DNA of 32,178 nt from Verrucomicrobiota bacterium (GTDB taxonomy: Bacteria > Verrucomicrobiota > Verrucomicrobiia > Chthoniobacterales > UBA10450). Where the stretch lies: positions 1-32,178 of the forward strand of contig QHMS01000259.1 of NCBI GenBank assembly GCA_003217895.1, given 5' to 3'. This document shows positions 8,358 through 17,233 of this stretch, piece by piece. The notes below the pieces were generated by a model. It saw nothing but the letters and a program-made list of their open reading frames with translations. It was not told where the DNA came from and did no database searches. Both the position numbers and the translations under genes were made by a program. Position 1 is the first letter of the stretch. The number at the start of each line of letters is the position of its first letter.

Positions 8358-9061
8358 AGAAACTGGCGGTGTTCATCATATTTGTCGCCTGTGTGACTGG
8401 GGCCCGGGTCCAAGGACAGACTGCTGCGGAGTCCCCGGAAGCTTCCCGCGTTGCGCCCCAGAAGAACGCGAAGAAAGCGGCGGCCAAAAAAGAAAATATC
8501 TCGCCTGCCACGAAATTATTTGGCCAGCCTTCTACTGGCTTGCAGTCGAACGCACCGACCGTAACCGACATCTACGCCGATGAAGCCTTCTTTGATTCAA
8601 CAAAGAACACGGGCATCTTCACCGGCCGGGTGAAGGTAACCGATCCGCGTTTCAATCTTCAATGTGACAAACTAACAGTGTTCATTACCAAAGGACAAAA
8701 TCAGGGTTTGGAGAAAGCCGTTGCCGAAGGGAATGTTGGGCTGGTGCGCGAGCGACCTGATCCCAATGGCGGGCAACCAACGCGCGCCGTTGGCCGGGCG
8801 GATAGAGCCACTTATACGGCAGCAACCGGCGATGTTGAATTGAAAGGAACCCCGCGCGTGCAGGAGGGATTAAACATGCACGTGGCGACCAGTCCTGATA
8901 CAGTTATGGTCATTAATCAAAACAGCCAATTGACTACTCACGGACCAAGCCGCACGGAGATTCGTCAACAGCCGAATGAGGAAAAGAAGGCCGGAGCAAC
9001 TCCTTCTCAGAGTCCACCGACGTCGCAGATCTCGCCTGCCCCGTCTTTGCCGAAACCATGA
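8354..9061 (+). CDS. lptA: LptA/OstA-like LPS transport protein
   Basis: ADEAFFDSTKNTGIFTGRVKVTDPRFNLQCDKLTVFITK...AVGRADRATYTAATGDVELKGTPRVQEG; signal peptide; overlaps lptB start. Confidence 0.7.
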   Translation: MKKLAVFIIFVACVTGARVQGQTAAESPEASRVAPQKNAKKAAAKKENISPATKLFGQPSTGLQSNAPTVTDIYADEAFFDSTKNTGIFTGRVKVTDPRFNLQCDKLTVFITKGQNQGLEKAVAEGNVGLVRERPDPNGGQPTRAVGRADRATYTAATGDVELKGTPRVQEGLNMHVATSPDTVMVINQNSQLTTHGPSRTEIRQQPNEEKKAGATPSQSPPTSQISPAPSLPKP

Positions 9062-9843
9062 TTAGCCAGACTGCGCCAGTTTCAGCTGCCAAGATTCATC
9101 CGCCCGTCACAACGAAAGCGGAAACTGTTCTGACCACCGAGGAACTGGTCAAGATTTATGGCGGTCGCGCCGTCGTGGACGGTATGAACATGCATGTTCG
9201 CGCGGGCGAGATCGTCGGACTCCTCGGGCCGAATGGCGCCGGCAAGACCACGAGTTTTTACATGATCGTTGGTTTGGTGAGGCCAAACAGCGGCCGCGTG
9301 ATTTTTTCGAGCACCGATGTCACAGACTACCCCATGTACAAACGGGCCCGGCTCGGGATGGGTTATTTGCCGCAGGAGGAATCGATCTTTCGGAAGATGA
9401 CGGTGGAACAAAATATTCTTGCGATTTTGGAAACACTTCCGCTGAACAAGGCCGAGCGGCGGAACCGTTGCGATCAACTGCTTCACCAGTTTGGGATCGA
9501 GCGGATTGCAAAAAACACAGCACTAACCTTGAGCGGCGGCGAGAAGCGACGCTTAACCATTGCGCGTTCGCTGGTCACACAACCGAAGTTGTTAATGCTG
9601 GACGAGCCGTTCAGCGGTGTCGATCCCATTGCGGTATATGACGTGCAACAGATCATCGTAAACCTGCGCAAGTCGGGGCTCGCCATCATGATCACCGACC
9701 ACAACGTGCGTGAGACCCTCTCAATCGTGGACCGCGCCTATCTGATTTACGATGGCCGGGTAGAGAGCGAAGGCACAAAAGATTTTCTGATCAACGATCC
9801 CATCAGCCGCCAACTGTATCTCGGCGAACGCTTCAAGATGTGA
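9058..9843 (+). CDS. lptB: LPS export ABC transporter ATP-binding protein
   Basis: GLLGPNGAGKTTSFYMIVGLVRP (Walker A), LSGGEKRRLTIARSL, LLMLDEPFSGVDPIAV, MITDHNVRETL. Confidence 0.95.
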   Translation: MISQTAPVSAAKIHPPVTTKAETVLTTEELVKIYGGRAVVDGMNMHVRAGEIVGLLGPNGAGKTTSFYMIVGLVRPNSGRVIFSSTDVTDYPMYKRARLGMGYLPQEESIFRKMTVEQNILAILETLPLNKAERRNRCDQLLHQFGIERIAKNTALTLSGGEKRRLTIARSLVTQPKLLMLDEPFSGVDPIAVYDVQQIIVNLRKSGLAIMITDHNVRETLSIVDRAYLIYDGRVESEGTKDFLINDPISRQLYLGERFKM

Positions 9844-9858
9844 CGGCGCCTCAGCGTC

Positions 9859-9939
9859 GTCATTCCGAACAAAGTCGACGAATCCCGTGGCAGCACCCTC
9901 ATGGTGCAACGGCAAATCTCCACTTCGCTCGACATGACA
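9859..9939. repeat. Class A element GTCATTCCGAAC...CTCGACATGACA
   Basis: Terminal GTCATTCCGA.../...ATGACA inverted ends with internal GCACC-ctcat-GGTGC hairpin. Confidence 0.7.
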
Positions 9940-9960
9940 AAGGGAGTGTTGTAGAGTGTG

Positions 9961-10028
9961 GGTAAGGCAATGGAGTTTGCCTTCCCCCGCCGGTGCGGGA
10001 GAAAACCGCGTGAGCTAATGACTCCTTC
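9961..10028 (+). ncRNA. Fluoride riboswitch (crcB motif) aptamer
   Basis: GGCAA-TGGAGT-TTGCC stem-loop (9966-9981), AACCGC (10004-10009), GCTAATGACTCCTTC (10014-10028). Loop GGAGT (9972-9976) can form the pseudoknot with ACTCC (10021-10025). Matches the crcB consensus from recall; no covariance search run. Confidence 0.9.
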
Positions 10029-10049
10029 CAAGAAAGAAGGAGTTTTTTT
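10021..10049 (+). terminator. Riboswitch expression platform: intrinsic terminator that also contains the SD
   Basis: ACTCCTTC (10021-10028) and GAAGGAGT (10036-10043) form a perfect 8-bp stem with loop CAAGAAA, followed by a T7 run; the antiporter ATG starts at 10050. Confidence 0.9.
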
Positions 10050-11275
10050 ATGCTCGAAAATATCTGGTTGATCGCTGCGGTTTGGATGGGATTAGCGCTC
10101 ATCGGTAGCTTAGTCTCGATTCGGACGGGAATCTCGGTTGCACTGGTTGAAATTCTGGTGGGCATTGTTGCCGGCAATCTTGCCGTCGGTTTGGAGGGCG
10201 GCACGTTGCATATCGGGATTGCTGCTCCGGGCGCTGGCACGGGACATCTGCATCACGTACTGCAATCAACGGAGTGGACCAACTTTCTCGCCCTGCTTGG
10301 CAGTGGCGTGCTCACCTTTCTCGCTGGAGCAGAAATCGATCCAGTTTCGTTGAAGGCCAATTGGCGGGTGAGCGTTCTGATCGGAGTGCTTTCTTTTGCT
10401 GTCCCATTCGGCTTCGTTTGGTTTGTTGCGCAATTCGTTTTTAGCTGGCCTCTGCACCAGGCGCAAATCGCAGGAATCGCGCTTTCGACAACATCGGTCG
10501 CGGTCGTTTACGCCGTCATGATCGAGGGCGGATTCAGCGATACTGCCATGGGCAAAATGATTCTTGCTGCGTGTTTCATTACTGATTTCGGGACGGTGCT
10601 CGCGCTGGGCATGTTGTTTGCGAACTATAATGTCTGGCTCCTGCTGTTTGTGATCGTGACGTTGATCGTCCTCTGGTTCATGCCGCGCTGGACACAAGCG
10701 ATTATCACGCGCCTCGGCGCAACGCAGGTGAGTGAACCCGAGGTCAAATTCATCTTTTTCGTTCTTTTCTTTCTCGGCGGCCTGGCTACAACAGCCAAAA
10801 GCGAGGCGGTGCTGCCAGCGTATCTTCTTGGTCTTGTTCTTGCCGGCGTATTTCTCCGCGACAAAACGCTGGTCCGGCGCATGCGCAGCATCGCCTTTAC
10901 GGTGTTCACGCCTTTTTACTTTATCAAGGCTGGTCTGTACGTCTCGCTGCCGGCGCTGTGGACGGGACTGCTAGTGATCAGCGTGTTTCTAACGTTGAAA
11001 ATCGTGACTAAAATCGCGGGCGTGTTTCCGCTTGCCCGTTTGCATTACATGAGGATCAAGGAAGCGAGCTACACCACGCTGCTCATGGCCACCGGCCTGA
11101 CATTTTAGTTATCCTGAGTGCGTTTGTGCCCACGCTGATCGCCCAGAAGTTCTTCCAACCCACGGTGGAGATGATGCACGCGTGGGGCCGCCTCTACCGC
11201 AAACGTATGCGGGTGTTGAGCGTGGAAGACATGGTAGACAACGGCGAATTGGAAATTGGTCGTTCTTCACGCTAG
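10050..11275 (+). pseudogene. Cation/proton antiporter (CPA/KefB-like) with internal frameshift/deletion
   Basis: Frame 1: MLENIWLIAAVWMGLALIGSLVSI...SYTTLLMATGLTF* stops at 11106-11108. Homologous reading resumes in another frame from 11108: VILSAFVPTLIAQKFFQPTVEMMHAWGRLYRKRMRVLSVEDMV...* to 11275. Confidence 0.75.
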
Positions 11276-11287
11276 AAGTTAATCCTC

Positions 11288-12289
11288 ATGGCGGAACAAC
11301 GCGGGACTCAGACGATTACTTCTACGAGCGATCAGCAGAAAAGCGTTCCGGTTGTCACCGTTGAGGGCTTTTACAATTCTCACGCCGATAAGCTACAGAT
11401 GAAACTGGAAGGCCCGCGGGTGGGATTCCATCGGAAAATTCGCGAGCCGACCATCAACCGCCCCGGCCTGGCTCTTTCGGGTTTCTACACGTATTTCGCC
11501 GAGAAACGGGTGCAGGTATTGGGCGCGGCGGAACATTCTTACCTCAAGAGCTTGTCCTCGACACTGCGCATCCGGCGATTCCGAAAGATGTGCGAGCACA
11601 AGATTCCATGCCTGGTGGTATCACGCGGATTTCATCTTGCGCCGGAGCTGGTGGCTGTGACCGGGGCCGCAAAAATCGCGGTGTTCCGCACCCCAATGAT
11701 CACAATGAAATTCATCAATGCTGCAACGATTGCACTGGAGATGGATTTTTCGCCGACGGTGACCGAATTTGGCAGCATGGTGGACATCTTGGGAGTCGGC
11801 GTTTTGGTTCGCGGGGCGAGCGGCATTGGAAAAAGCGAGTGCGTGCTGGGATTGATCGAACGCGGCTACAGCCTGGTGGCAGACGACGTTACGCGGATCA
11901 CCATGCTCGAAGGACGCGAGCTCATGGCGACGGCCCCCGAGCTCACGCGAAATCATATGGAAGTGCGCGGGATCGGCATTATCGATGTGGCGAAGATTTT
12001 TGGGATAGGCAGCATCCGAGTCGAAAAGCGCCTCGACCTCGTTGTCACACTGAAGGACTGGCAGGATGTAGAAGAAGTGGATCGCATCGGGCTCGACCGC
12101 GAATTTTACGAAATCCTCGGACTCAAAGTTCCGCATGTGACTATTCCCGTCAGGCCCGGCCGGGACATGGCGCGCTTGATCGAGGTCGCGGCCATGGATG
12201 AAAAATTGAAAGGACTGGGTCAAAGCGCCGCCCTTGATTTTAACGCGAAGCTGCTCCGTTTGATGGAGCAGAAAGGAGCAACGACGTAA
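11288..12289 (+). CDS. hprK: HPr kinase/phosphorylase
   Basis: GVGVLVRGASGIGKSECVLGLIERGYSLVADDV (Walker A), MEVRGIGIIDVAKIFGIGSIR signature. Confidence 0.96.
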   Translation: MAEQRGTQTITSTSDQQKSVPVVTVEGFYNSHADKLQMKLEGPRVGFHRKIREPTINRPGLALSGFYTYFAEKRVQVLGAAEHSYLKSLSSTLRIRRFRKMCEHKIPCLVVSRGFHLAPELVAVTGAAKIAVFRTPMITMKFINAATIALEMDFSPTVTEFGSMVDILGVGVLVRGASGIGKSECVLGLIERGYSLVADDVTRITMLEGRELMATAPELTRNHMEVRGIGIIDVAKIFGIGSIRVEKRLDLVVTLKDWQDVEEVDRIGLDREFYEILGLKVPHVTIPVRPGRDMARLIEVAAMDEKLKGLGQSAALDFNAKLLRLMEQKGATT

Positions 12290-12600
12290 TGGCCTTATTG
12301 TCCCGAAGAGCGACCCGCGCGGCAGCCGCGCTGAAGGTCGAGAAAGAAATTACAATTGTGAATCGACTCGGACTGCATGCCAGGCCGGCCGCAATGTTTG
12401 TGCGCATCGCCAGCCGTCACCGCTCGGAAATCTGGGTCTCGAAGGAAGGCGAGGAAGTAAACGGCAAAAGCATAATGGGCCTTATGATGCTCGCTGCCGG
12501 GCAGGGATCGAAACTGCGTATTCGTTGCGATGGACCGGACGCGGAAAAAGCAATGGAGGAACTCCAAGAACTGATCAACGCGCGCTTTAACGAAGATTGA
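12289..12600 (+). CDS. ptsH: Phosphocarrier protein HPr with N-terminal extension
   Basis: NRLGLHARPAAMFVRIASR (active His) and GKSIMGLMMLAAGQGS (regulatory Ser); TAATG overlap with hprK. Confidence 0.95.
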   Translation: MALLSRRATRAAAALKVEKEITIVNRLGLHARPAAMFVRIASRHRSEIWVSKEGEEVNGKSIMGLMMLAAGQGSKLRIRCDGPDAEKAMEELQELINARFNED

Positions 12601-12665
12601 GCGTCCGACCGGTTCCGACCTGTCCGACTCGCAATGTTTGACATCTGCCTTACTCTCCCAAGTGG

Positions 12666-14435
12666 ATGAGCGGCGACAACGCATCGAAGGAAATTCGGTT
12701 TGAAGGAGCTGGAGTGTCGCCTGGCATCGCCCGTGGCCAGGTCCATGTCGTCCGTGATGAATTGGATGAAGTTGTGCGTTATCGCGTCGCTTCTTCCCAG
12801 GTGACGGATGAAATTAGTCGTTTCGAAACGGCCCTCATCCAAACGCGCATGCAGATTCTGGAGATGCAGCAGCGTATTGCGGAATCGATCGGAGCAAAAG
12901 ATGCCGCGATTTTCGATGCTCATCTGCTGGTAGTCGAGGATCGCACTTTAATCGACGAAGTGCTCCGCAAGCTGGAGACCGATCTATGCAATGTAGAATG
13001 GATTTTCCAAGAGGTCGCCACGCGTTACGCCGAGACCCTGAACAAGATTGATGATCCCTATTTGCGAGAGCGCGCGCTGGATATTCAGGACGTAACAAAA
13101 CGGGTAATTCGCAACCTCCAGGGGAAGGCACCCAAGACATTTCTTGCCTTGACGGAGCCACACATTCTGGTTGCGCATAATCTCACCCCTTCGGACACCG
13201 CAAGCATGAACCGGGCGAAGGTGCTCGGAATCGCCACAGATCTCGGTAGTCGCACTTCGCATGCGGCGATCTTAGCGCGTTCCCTCAACATTCCGGCCGT
13301 GGTCGGCTTGCACGATATCACAGCAAAACTGGAGACCGGCCAGCATGTTCTCCTTGATGGAAATGATGGCTGTTTGATCGTCGATCCGACGCCGGAAACA
13401 CTTGCGCGCTACGTGGCGATCGAATCACGAAGAGCCAAAGTCACGGCGAAGCTGAAAGAACTGCGCGAGACAACGTCCACTACACGCGATGGGCGTCACA
13501 TTGTTTTATCGGCAAACATTGAACTCCCGGAAGACGTTGGCGCCGTGGCGGCCAACGGTGCCGAGGGCATCGGACTTTATCGCACCGAGTTCCTATATTT
13601 GAACCGAACTACGCTGCCGACAGAGGAGGAACAATATGAAACTTATCGAAGAGTCGCAGAGCGCGTCCGGCCAAATCCGTTGATTATTCGAACATTTGAT
13701 CTCGGCGGCGATAAATTGGCTCCGGGCACAGTAGATATTACCGACGAGCTGAACCCGTTCCTTGGCTGGCGCGCGATCCGTTTCTGTCTCGAGAATGTCG
13801 AAGTCTTCAAGACGCAGTTGCGGGCAATTCTGCGTGCGAGCGTCGTGGGCAACGTAAAGATCATGTTTCCTATGATCTCGGGGCTGGATGAATTGCGCCG
13901 CGCAATCACAATCCTCGGCGAGTGTAAAGAAGAGTTACGCAGCGCGAAAATCGACGCGTCCGAAAAAATCGAAGTTGGCGCGATGGTCGAAATCCCGAGC
14001 GCTGCCATCTGTGCAAGCGTGCTTGCACCGGAGGTCGATTTTTTCAGTATTGGTACAAACGATCTGATTCAATATGCGCTCGCGGTCGATCGCGTGAACG
14101 AGAAGATCGCGCATCTTTACCAGCCGACGCATCCGGCAGTGTTGCGTTTGCTTAAGATGATTGCCGATGCGGGCCACGCCAACAATATCTGGGTCGGCGT
14201 GTGTGGAGAAATGGCGGGAGATATCGCGCTCGTGCCACTTTTACTGGGTCTCGGGGTAGACGAGCTCAGTACGGCCGCGATCCTCGTTCCGAGAGTCAAG
14301 CGCGCGGTGCAAAGCCTGGAGATTCCTGAATGTCGCCGGTTGGTAGAGGAGGCATTCCACCTCAACACCGCCGCGGAAATTCTGGCGCGTTGCCTCGAAT
14401 TAGCCGAGAAACGCTACGGCGATTTACTGGGTTAG
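12666..14435 (+). CDS. ptsI: PEP-protein phosphotransferase (PTS enzyme I)
   Basis: GSRTSHAAILARSLNIPAVVG, GAEGIGLYRTEFLYLNR, RTFDLGGDK, FFSIGTNDLIQYALAVDR, GVCGEMAGD. Confidence 0.96.
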   Translation: MSGDNASKEIRFEGAGVSPGIARGQVHVVRDELDEVVRYRVASSQVTDEISRFETALIQTRMQILEMQQRIAESIGAKDAAIFDAHLLVVEDRTLIDEVLRKLETDLCNVEWIFQEVATRYAETLNKIDDPYLRERALDIQDVTKRVIRNLQGKAPKTFLALTEPHILVAHNLTPSDTASMNRAKVLGIATDLGSRTSHAAILARSLNIPAVVGLHDITAKLETGQHVLLDGNDGCLIVDPTPETLARYVAIESRRAKVTAKLKELRETTSTTRDGRHIVLSANIELPEDVGAVAANGAEGIGLYRTEFLYLNRTTLPTEEEQYETYRRVAERVRPNPLIIRTFDLGGDKLAPGTVDITDELNPFLGWRAIRFCLENVEVFKTQLRAILRASVVGNVKIMFPMISGLDELRRAITILGECKEELRSAKIDASEKIEVGAMVEIPSAAICASVLAPEVDFFSIGTNDLIQYALAVDRVNEKIAHLYQPTHPAVLRLLKMIADAGHANNIWVGVCGEMAGDIALVPLLLGLGVDELSTAAILVPRVKRAVQSLEIPECRRLVEEAFHLNTAAEILARCLELAEKRYGDLLG

Positions 14436-14441
14436 CGCCCG

Positions 14442-14514
14442 CGTTGAATCGTTAAACCGTTAAAGCGTCAAAGCGGGCTGTTCTCCGCGATTTCCAACCG
14501 CTTCAACGCTTACC
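14442..14514. repeat. Tandem 8-mer word element (CGTTGAAT CGTTAAAC CGTTAAAG CGTCAAAG CGG ... CCGCTTCAACGCTTACC)
   Basis: Direct reading; inverted arms between convergent ptsI and the BFN gene. Confidence 0.65.
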
Positions 14515-14534
14515 TAACTCGATCGAGCATCGCG

Positions 14535-15005
14535 CTATTCTTCCGTTTCTGATTCCGGCCTCAGTCCCTCTTCCTCCATCTTGCGCAAGACGTCGCTCAT
14601 ATCGTCCACTTCATCCCAGACGTCCTGACTGACATAAATGGGCGCCTTCTGCTGAGTAGCCATGGCAATGCAATCGCTCGGTCGCCCATCGAGCTCGATA
14701 ATCTTTTTCTGCTGCAACTCGTTTTGGACCCGGATGATGACCCGCGCGTAGTAGGTGGCATTTTTCAGATCATTGATAATGACTCGGTCAACCCTTGCGC
14801 CGAGAGCGGTCATCAAATGCGCTATCAGATCGTGAGTGAGCGGCCGCTCCTTGGTGATCTGACGCATGAACATGGTGATCGCGCTGCCCACCGTTTGATC
14901 GACGTAGATGATGAACACTTTCTCGTCATTGCCAATAAACACCGCGCACCCGCCGCTTGTCGGCAACACTGCCCGCACCTGCACCTCGATCACCGTTTTG
15001 TTCAC
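14535..15005 (-). CDS. Bifunctional nuclease (BFN/DUF151) domain protein
   Basis: CAVFIGNDEKVFIIYVDQTVGSAITMFM...RPLTHDLIAHLMTALGARVDRVIINDLKNATYYARVII...ELDGRPSDCIAMA. Confidence 0.88.
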   Translation of the reverse strand: MNKTVIEVQVRAVLPTSGGCAVFIGNDEKVFIIYVDQTVGSAITMFMRQITKERPLTHDLIAHLMTALGARVDRVIINDLKNATYYARVIIRVQNELQQKKIIELDGRPSDCIAMATQQKAPIYVSQDVWDEVDDMSDVLRKMEEEGLRPESETEE

Positions 15006-15174
15006 AAGCGAACGTTATCCGCAGCGAAATGAAAAACAAGCGGTGCACTTTATCCATCCCATAGGTCGCATAGGACAGTGAGTAATGTGAAAATTTTGGT
15101 GGCGCGGGCTTGAATGTTCGACGCGCTGATTGAATATGCGTTCTGTCGTTACCGCGGCCGCGTAACGAATTGAA

Positions 15175-17232
15175 ATGAAAACCGAGTGGGACCTTGAGTC
15201 CGCCATTGCCACATACAACGTGGACGGATGGAGCGGGGGTTATTTTACTGTCAATAGCTCCGGCAACGTCGAAGCAAGGCCGTTGCAAGATAACGGTGGC
15301 TCCATCGACATCCTGGCAGTGGTGAATGAGGCGCGCGAGAGAAACCTCGGTTTTCCATTGCTGATTCGGTTTCAGGATTTGCTTCGGCACCGCGTCGAAG
15401 CAATTAACCGCGCATTTCAAAGCGCGATATCTGAGTTTGGTTATCGCAATGAGTATCGAGGCGTTTTTCCGATCAAAGTCAACCAGCTGCGCGAGGTGAT
15501 AGAGGAAATCGTCGATGCAGGAGAACAATTTCATTTTGGCCTCGAAGCGGGCAGCAAACCGGAGCTGGTTGCTGCGCTTGCCATGCAGAAAGACCCTGAA
15601 AGTTTGATCATCTGCAACGGTTACAAAGATCCCGCTTTCATTCGCATCGCGCTGCTTGGTCGCAAACTTGGCAAAAGGGTCATCATCGTCGTCGAAAAGC
15701 TGGAAGAGCTGGAACAGATCATTCGCGCGTCAAAAGAAGTCGGCCTCGAGCCATACATTGGTATTCGCGCTCGCTTGTATAGCAAAGGCTCTGGGAAATG
15801 GTCCCCGAGCGGCGGCGAGAACGCGAAATTCGGCCTCGACACCACCAATCTCGTGGCTGCCAGTCAGATGTTGAAAGAAGCCGGTCTGACTCAGTGCCTA
15901 AAACTCCTTCATTTCCATGTCGGCTCGCAGGTGCCGGACATTTCAACGATCAAACGCGCTGTGCGCGAAGGGGCGCGCTATTACGCAAAGCTTTGCAAAC
16001 TCGGGCATCAACTCGGGTATCTCGATGTCGGCGGCGGTCTCGGCGTGGATTACGATGGATCGCGCAGTGATTTCGATAGCTCGACAAATTATTCTCTCCA
16101 GGAATACGCCAATGACGTGGTCTGGAATATCATGGACGTGTGCGATTCCGAAGGGGTCGCGCATCCCATCATTGTGAGCGAAAGCGGTCGCGCCATTGTC
16201 GCGCACCATTCGGTGCTCGTGTTGGAGGCATTTAGCGCCATCGAAAAAACTGCGCCGAAGCTCAAGGTCGAAGCCGGCGAAAAAGATCACAAACTGGTGG
16301 GCGACATCCTCGACGTAAAACAGCGCTTAAGGCGCGGAAATCGCCTCGAGAGTTTGCACGATATTCAACAGATAAAGGAAGAAGCGCAGCAAACGTTCGA
16401 TCTCGGCCTGCTCGATCTCGAATCGAAGGCGAAAATCGACACCGTTTACTGGCAAGTCGCGCATCAAATTGTAAACATGCATCGCGGCCTGCGTTATGTG
16501 CCCGACGAAGTCAAGAACCTCGAAGTTACCCTGGCCGATCAATTCATTTGCAACTTCTCTGTGTTCCAATCGCTGCTCGATCACTGGGCGCTCGGTCAAC
16601 TTTTCCCGATCATGCCGATCCATCGGCTCACTACGCCGCCAGACCGACACGGCACGATAGTGGACATCACATGCGACTCCGACGGCAAAGTTTCCAAATT
16701 CATTGATCTCCAGGACGTGAAGGAAACGTTGCCGCTCCATCGCATCCCGCCTGGCGAGATGTATTACATCGGCGTGTTCATGGTCGGGGCCTATCAGGAT
16801 ATCATGGGCGACCTCCACAATTTGTTCGGCCGCGTCACCGAGGTGCATGTCTTCCTCGATCCCGACGAAGAATCGGGCTGGTACATCGAGGAAGTGATCG
16901 AGGGCAGCACCATCGGCGAAGTGCTCGCCATGACGCAGTGGGACAAAGTCGAATTAATGCGGCTCCTCAAAGCCCAGGTCGATGCCGCCATCAAAACCGA
17001 TCGACTCAAACCAAACGATGCGATGAAGCTTCTTTCGGACTACGAGCGGTTCCTCCGTTCTGGAGTCGCTGACGTTTCCGGCGCGTGGGAAGCAAACGTT
17101 CCGTGGAACTTGTCATTCCGAGCGAAGTCGAGGAATGGAGCGAGTGGGACAAGCGACATAGACGGTTGCGCCGCGACGGTAGCGGCGAGAGAGTCGGGAG
17201 ACGAACGAGTCAATCTCTCGATGCCAAAATGA
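15175..17232 (+). CDS. speA: Biosynthetic arginine decarboxylase
   Basis: [93 protein letters not shown]. Confidence 0.94.
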   Translation: MKTEWDLESAIATYNVDGWSGGYFTVNSSGNVEARPLQDNGGSIDILAVVNEARERNLGFPLLIRFQDLLRHRVEAINRAFQSAISEFGYRNEYRGVFPIKVNQLREVIEEIVDAGEQFHFGLEAGSKPELVAALAMQKDPESLIICNGYKDPAFIRIALLGRKLGKRVIIVVEKLEELEQIIRASKEVGLEPYIGIRARLYSKGSGKWSPSGGENAKFGLDTTNLVAASQMLKEAGLTQCLKLLHFHVGSQVPDISTIKRAVREGARYYAKLCKLGHQLGYLDVGGGLGVDYDGSRSDFDSSTNYSLQEYANDVVWNIMDVCDSEGVAHPIIVSESGRAIVAHHSVLVLEAFSAIEKTAPKLKVEAGEKDHKLVGDILDVKQRLRRGNRLESLHDIQQIKEEAQQTFDLGLLDLESKAKIDTVYWQVAHQIVNMHRGLRYVPDEVKNLEVTLADQFICNFSVFQSLLDHWALGQLFPIMPIHRLTTPPDRHGTIVDITCDSDGKVSKFIDLQDVKETLPLHRIPPGEMYYIGVFMVGAYQDIMGDLHNLFGRVTEVHVFLDPDEESGWYIEEVIEGSTIGEVLAMTQWDKVELMRLLKAQVDAAIKTDRLKPNDAMKLLSDYERFLRSGVADVSGAWEANVPWNLSFRAKSRNGASGTSDIDGCAATVAARESGDERVNLSMPK

Positions 17233-17233
17233 C
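17112..17233. repeat. Class A GTCATTCCGAGCG element overlapping the speA 3' end and asnS start codon
   Basis: GTCATTCCGAGCGAAGTCGAGGAATGG at left; AATCTCTCGATGCCAAAATGAC at right. Confidence 0.6.

Noticed and set aside
11590-12201. 203-aa plus ORF in alternate frame of hprK
   Set aside because: Out-of-frame shadow (GRRRYADHHARRTRAHGDG...) of a conserved gene.
15147-15167. CGTTACCGCGGCCGCGTAACG palindrome upstream of speA
   Set aside because: Imperfect (needs a bulge), single occurrence, GC-rich; cannot be separated from chance or assigned as an operator.
14926-15534. 202-aa minus-strand ORF
   Set aside because: Overlaps the BFN start, the intergenic gap and the speA 5' coding region on the opposite strand; composition typical of an antisense shadow.
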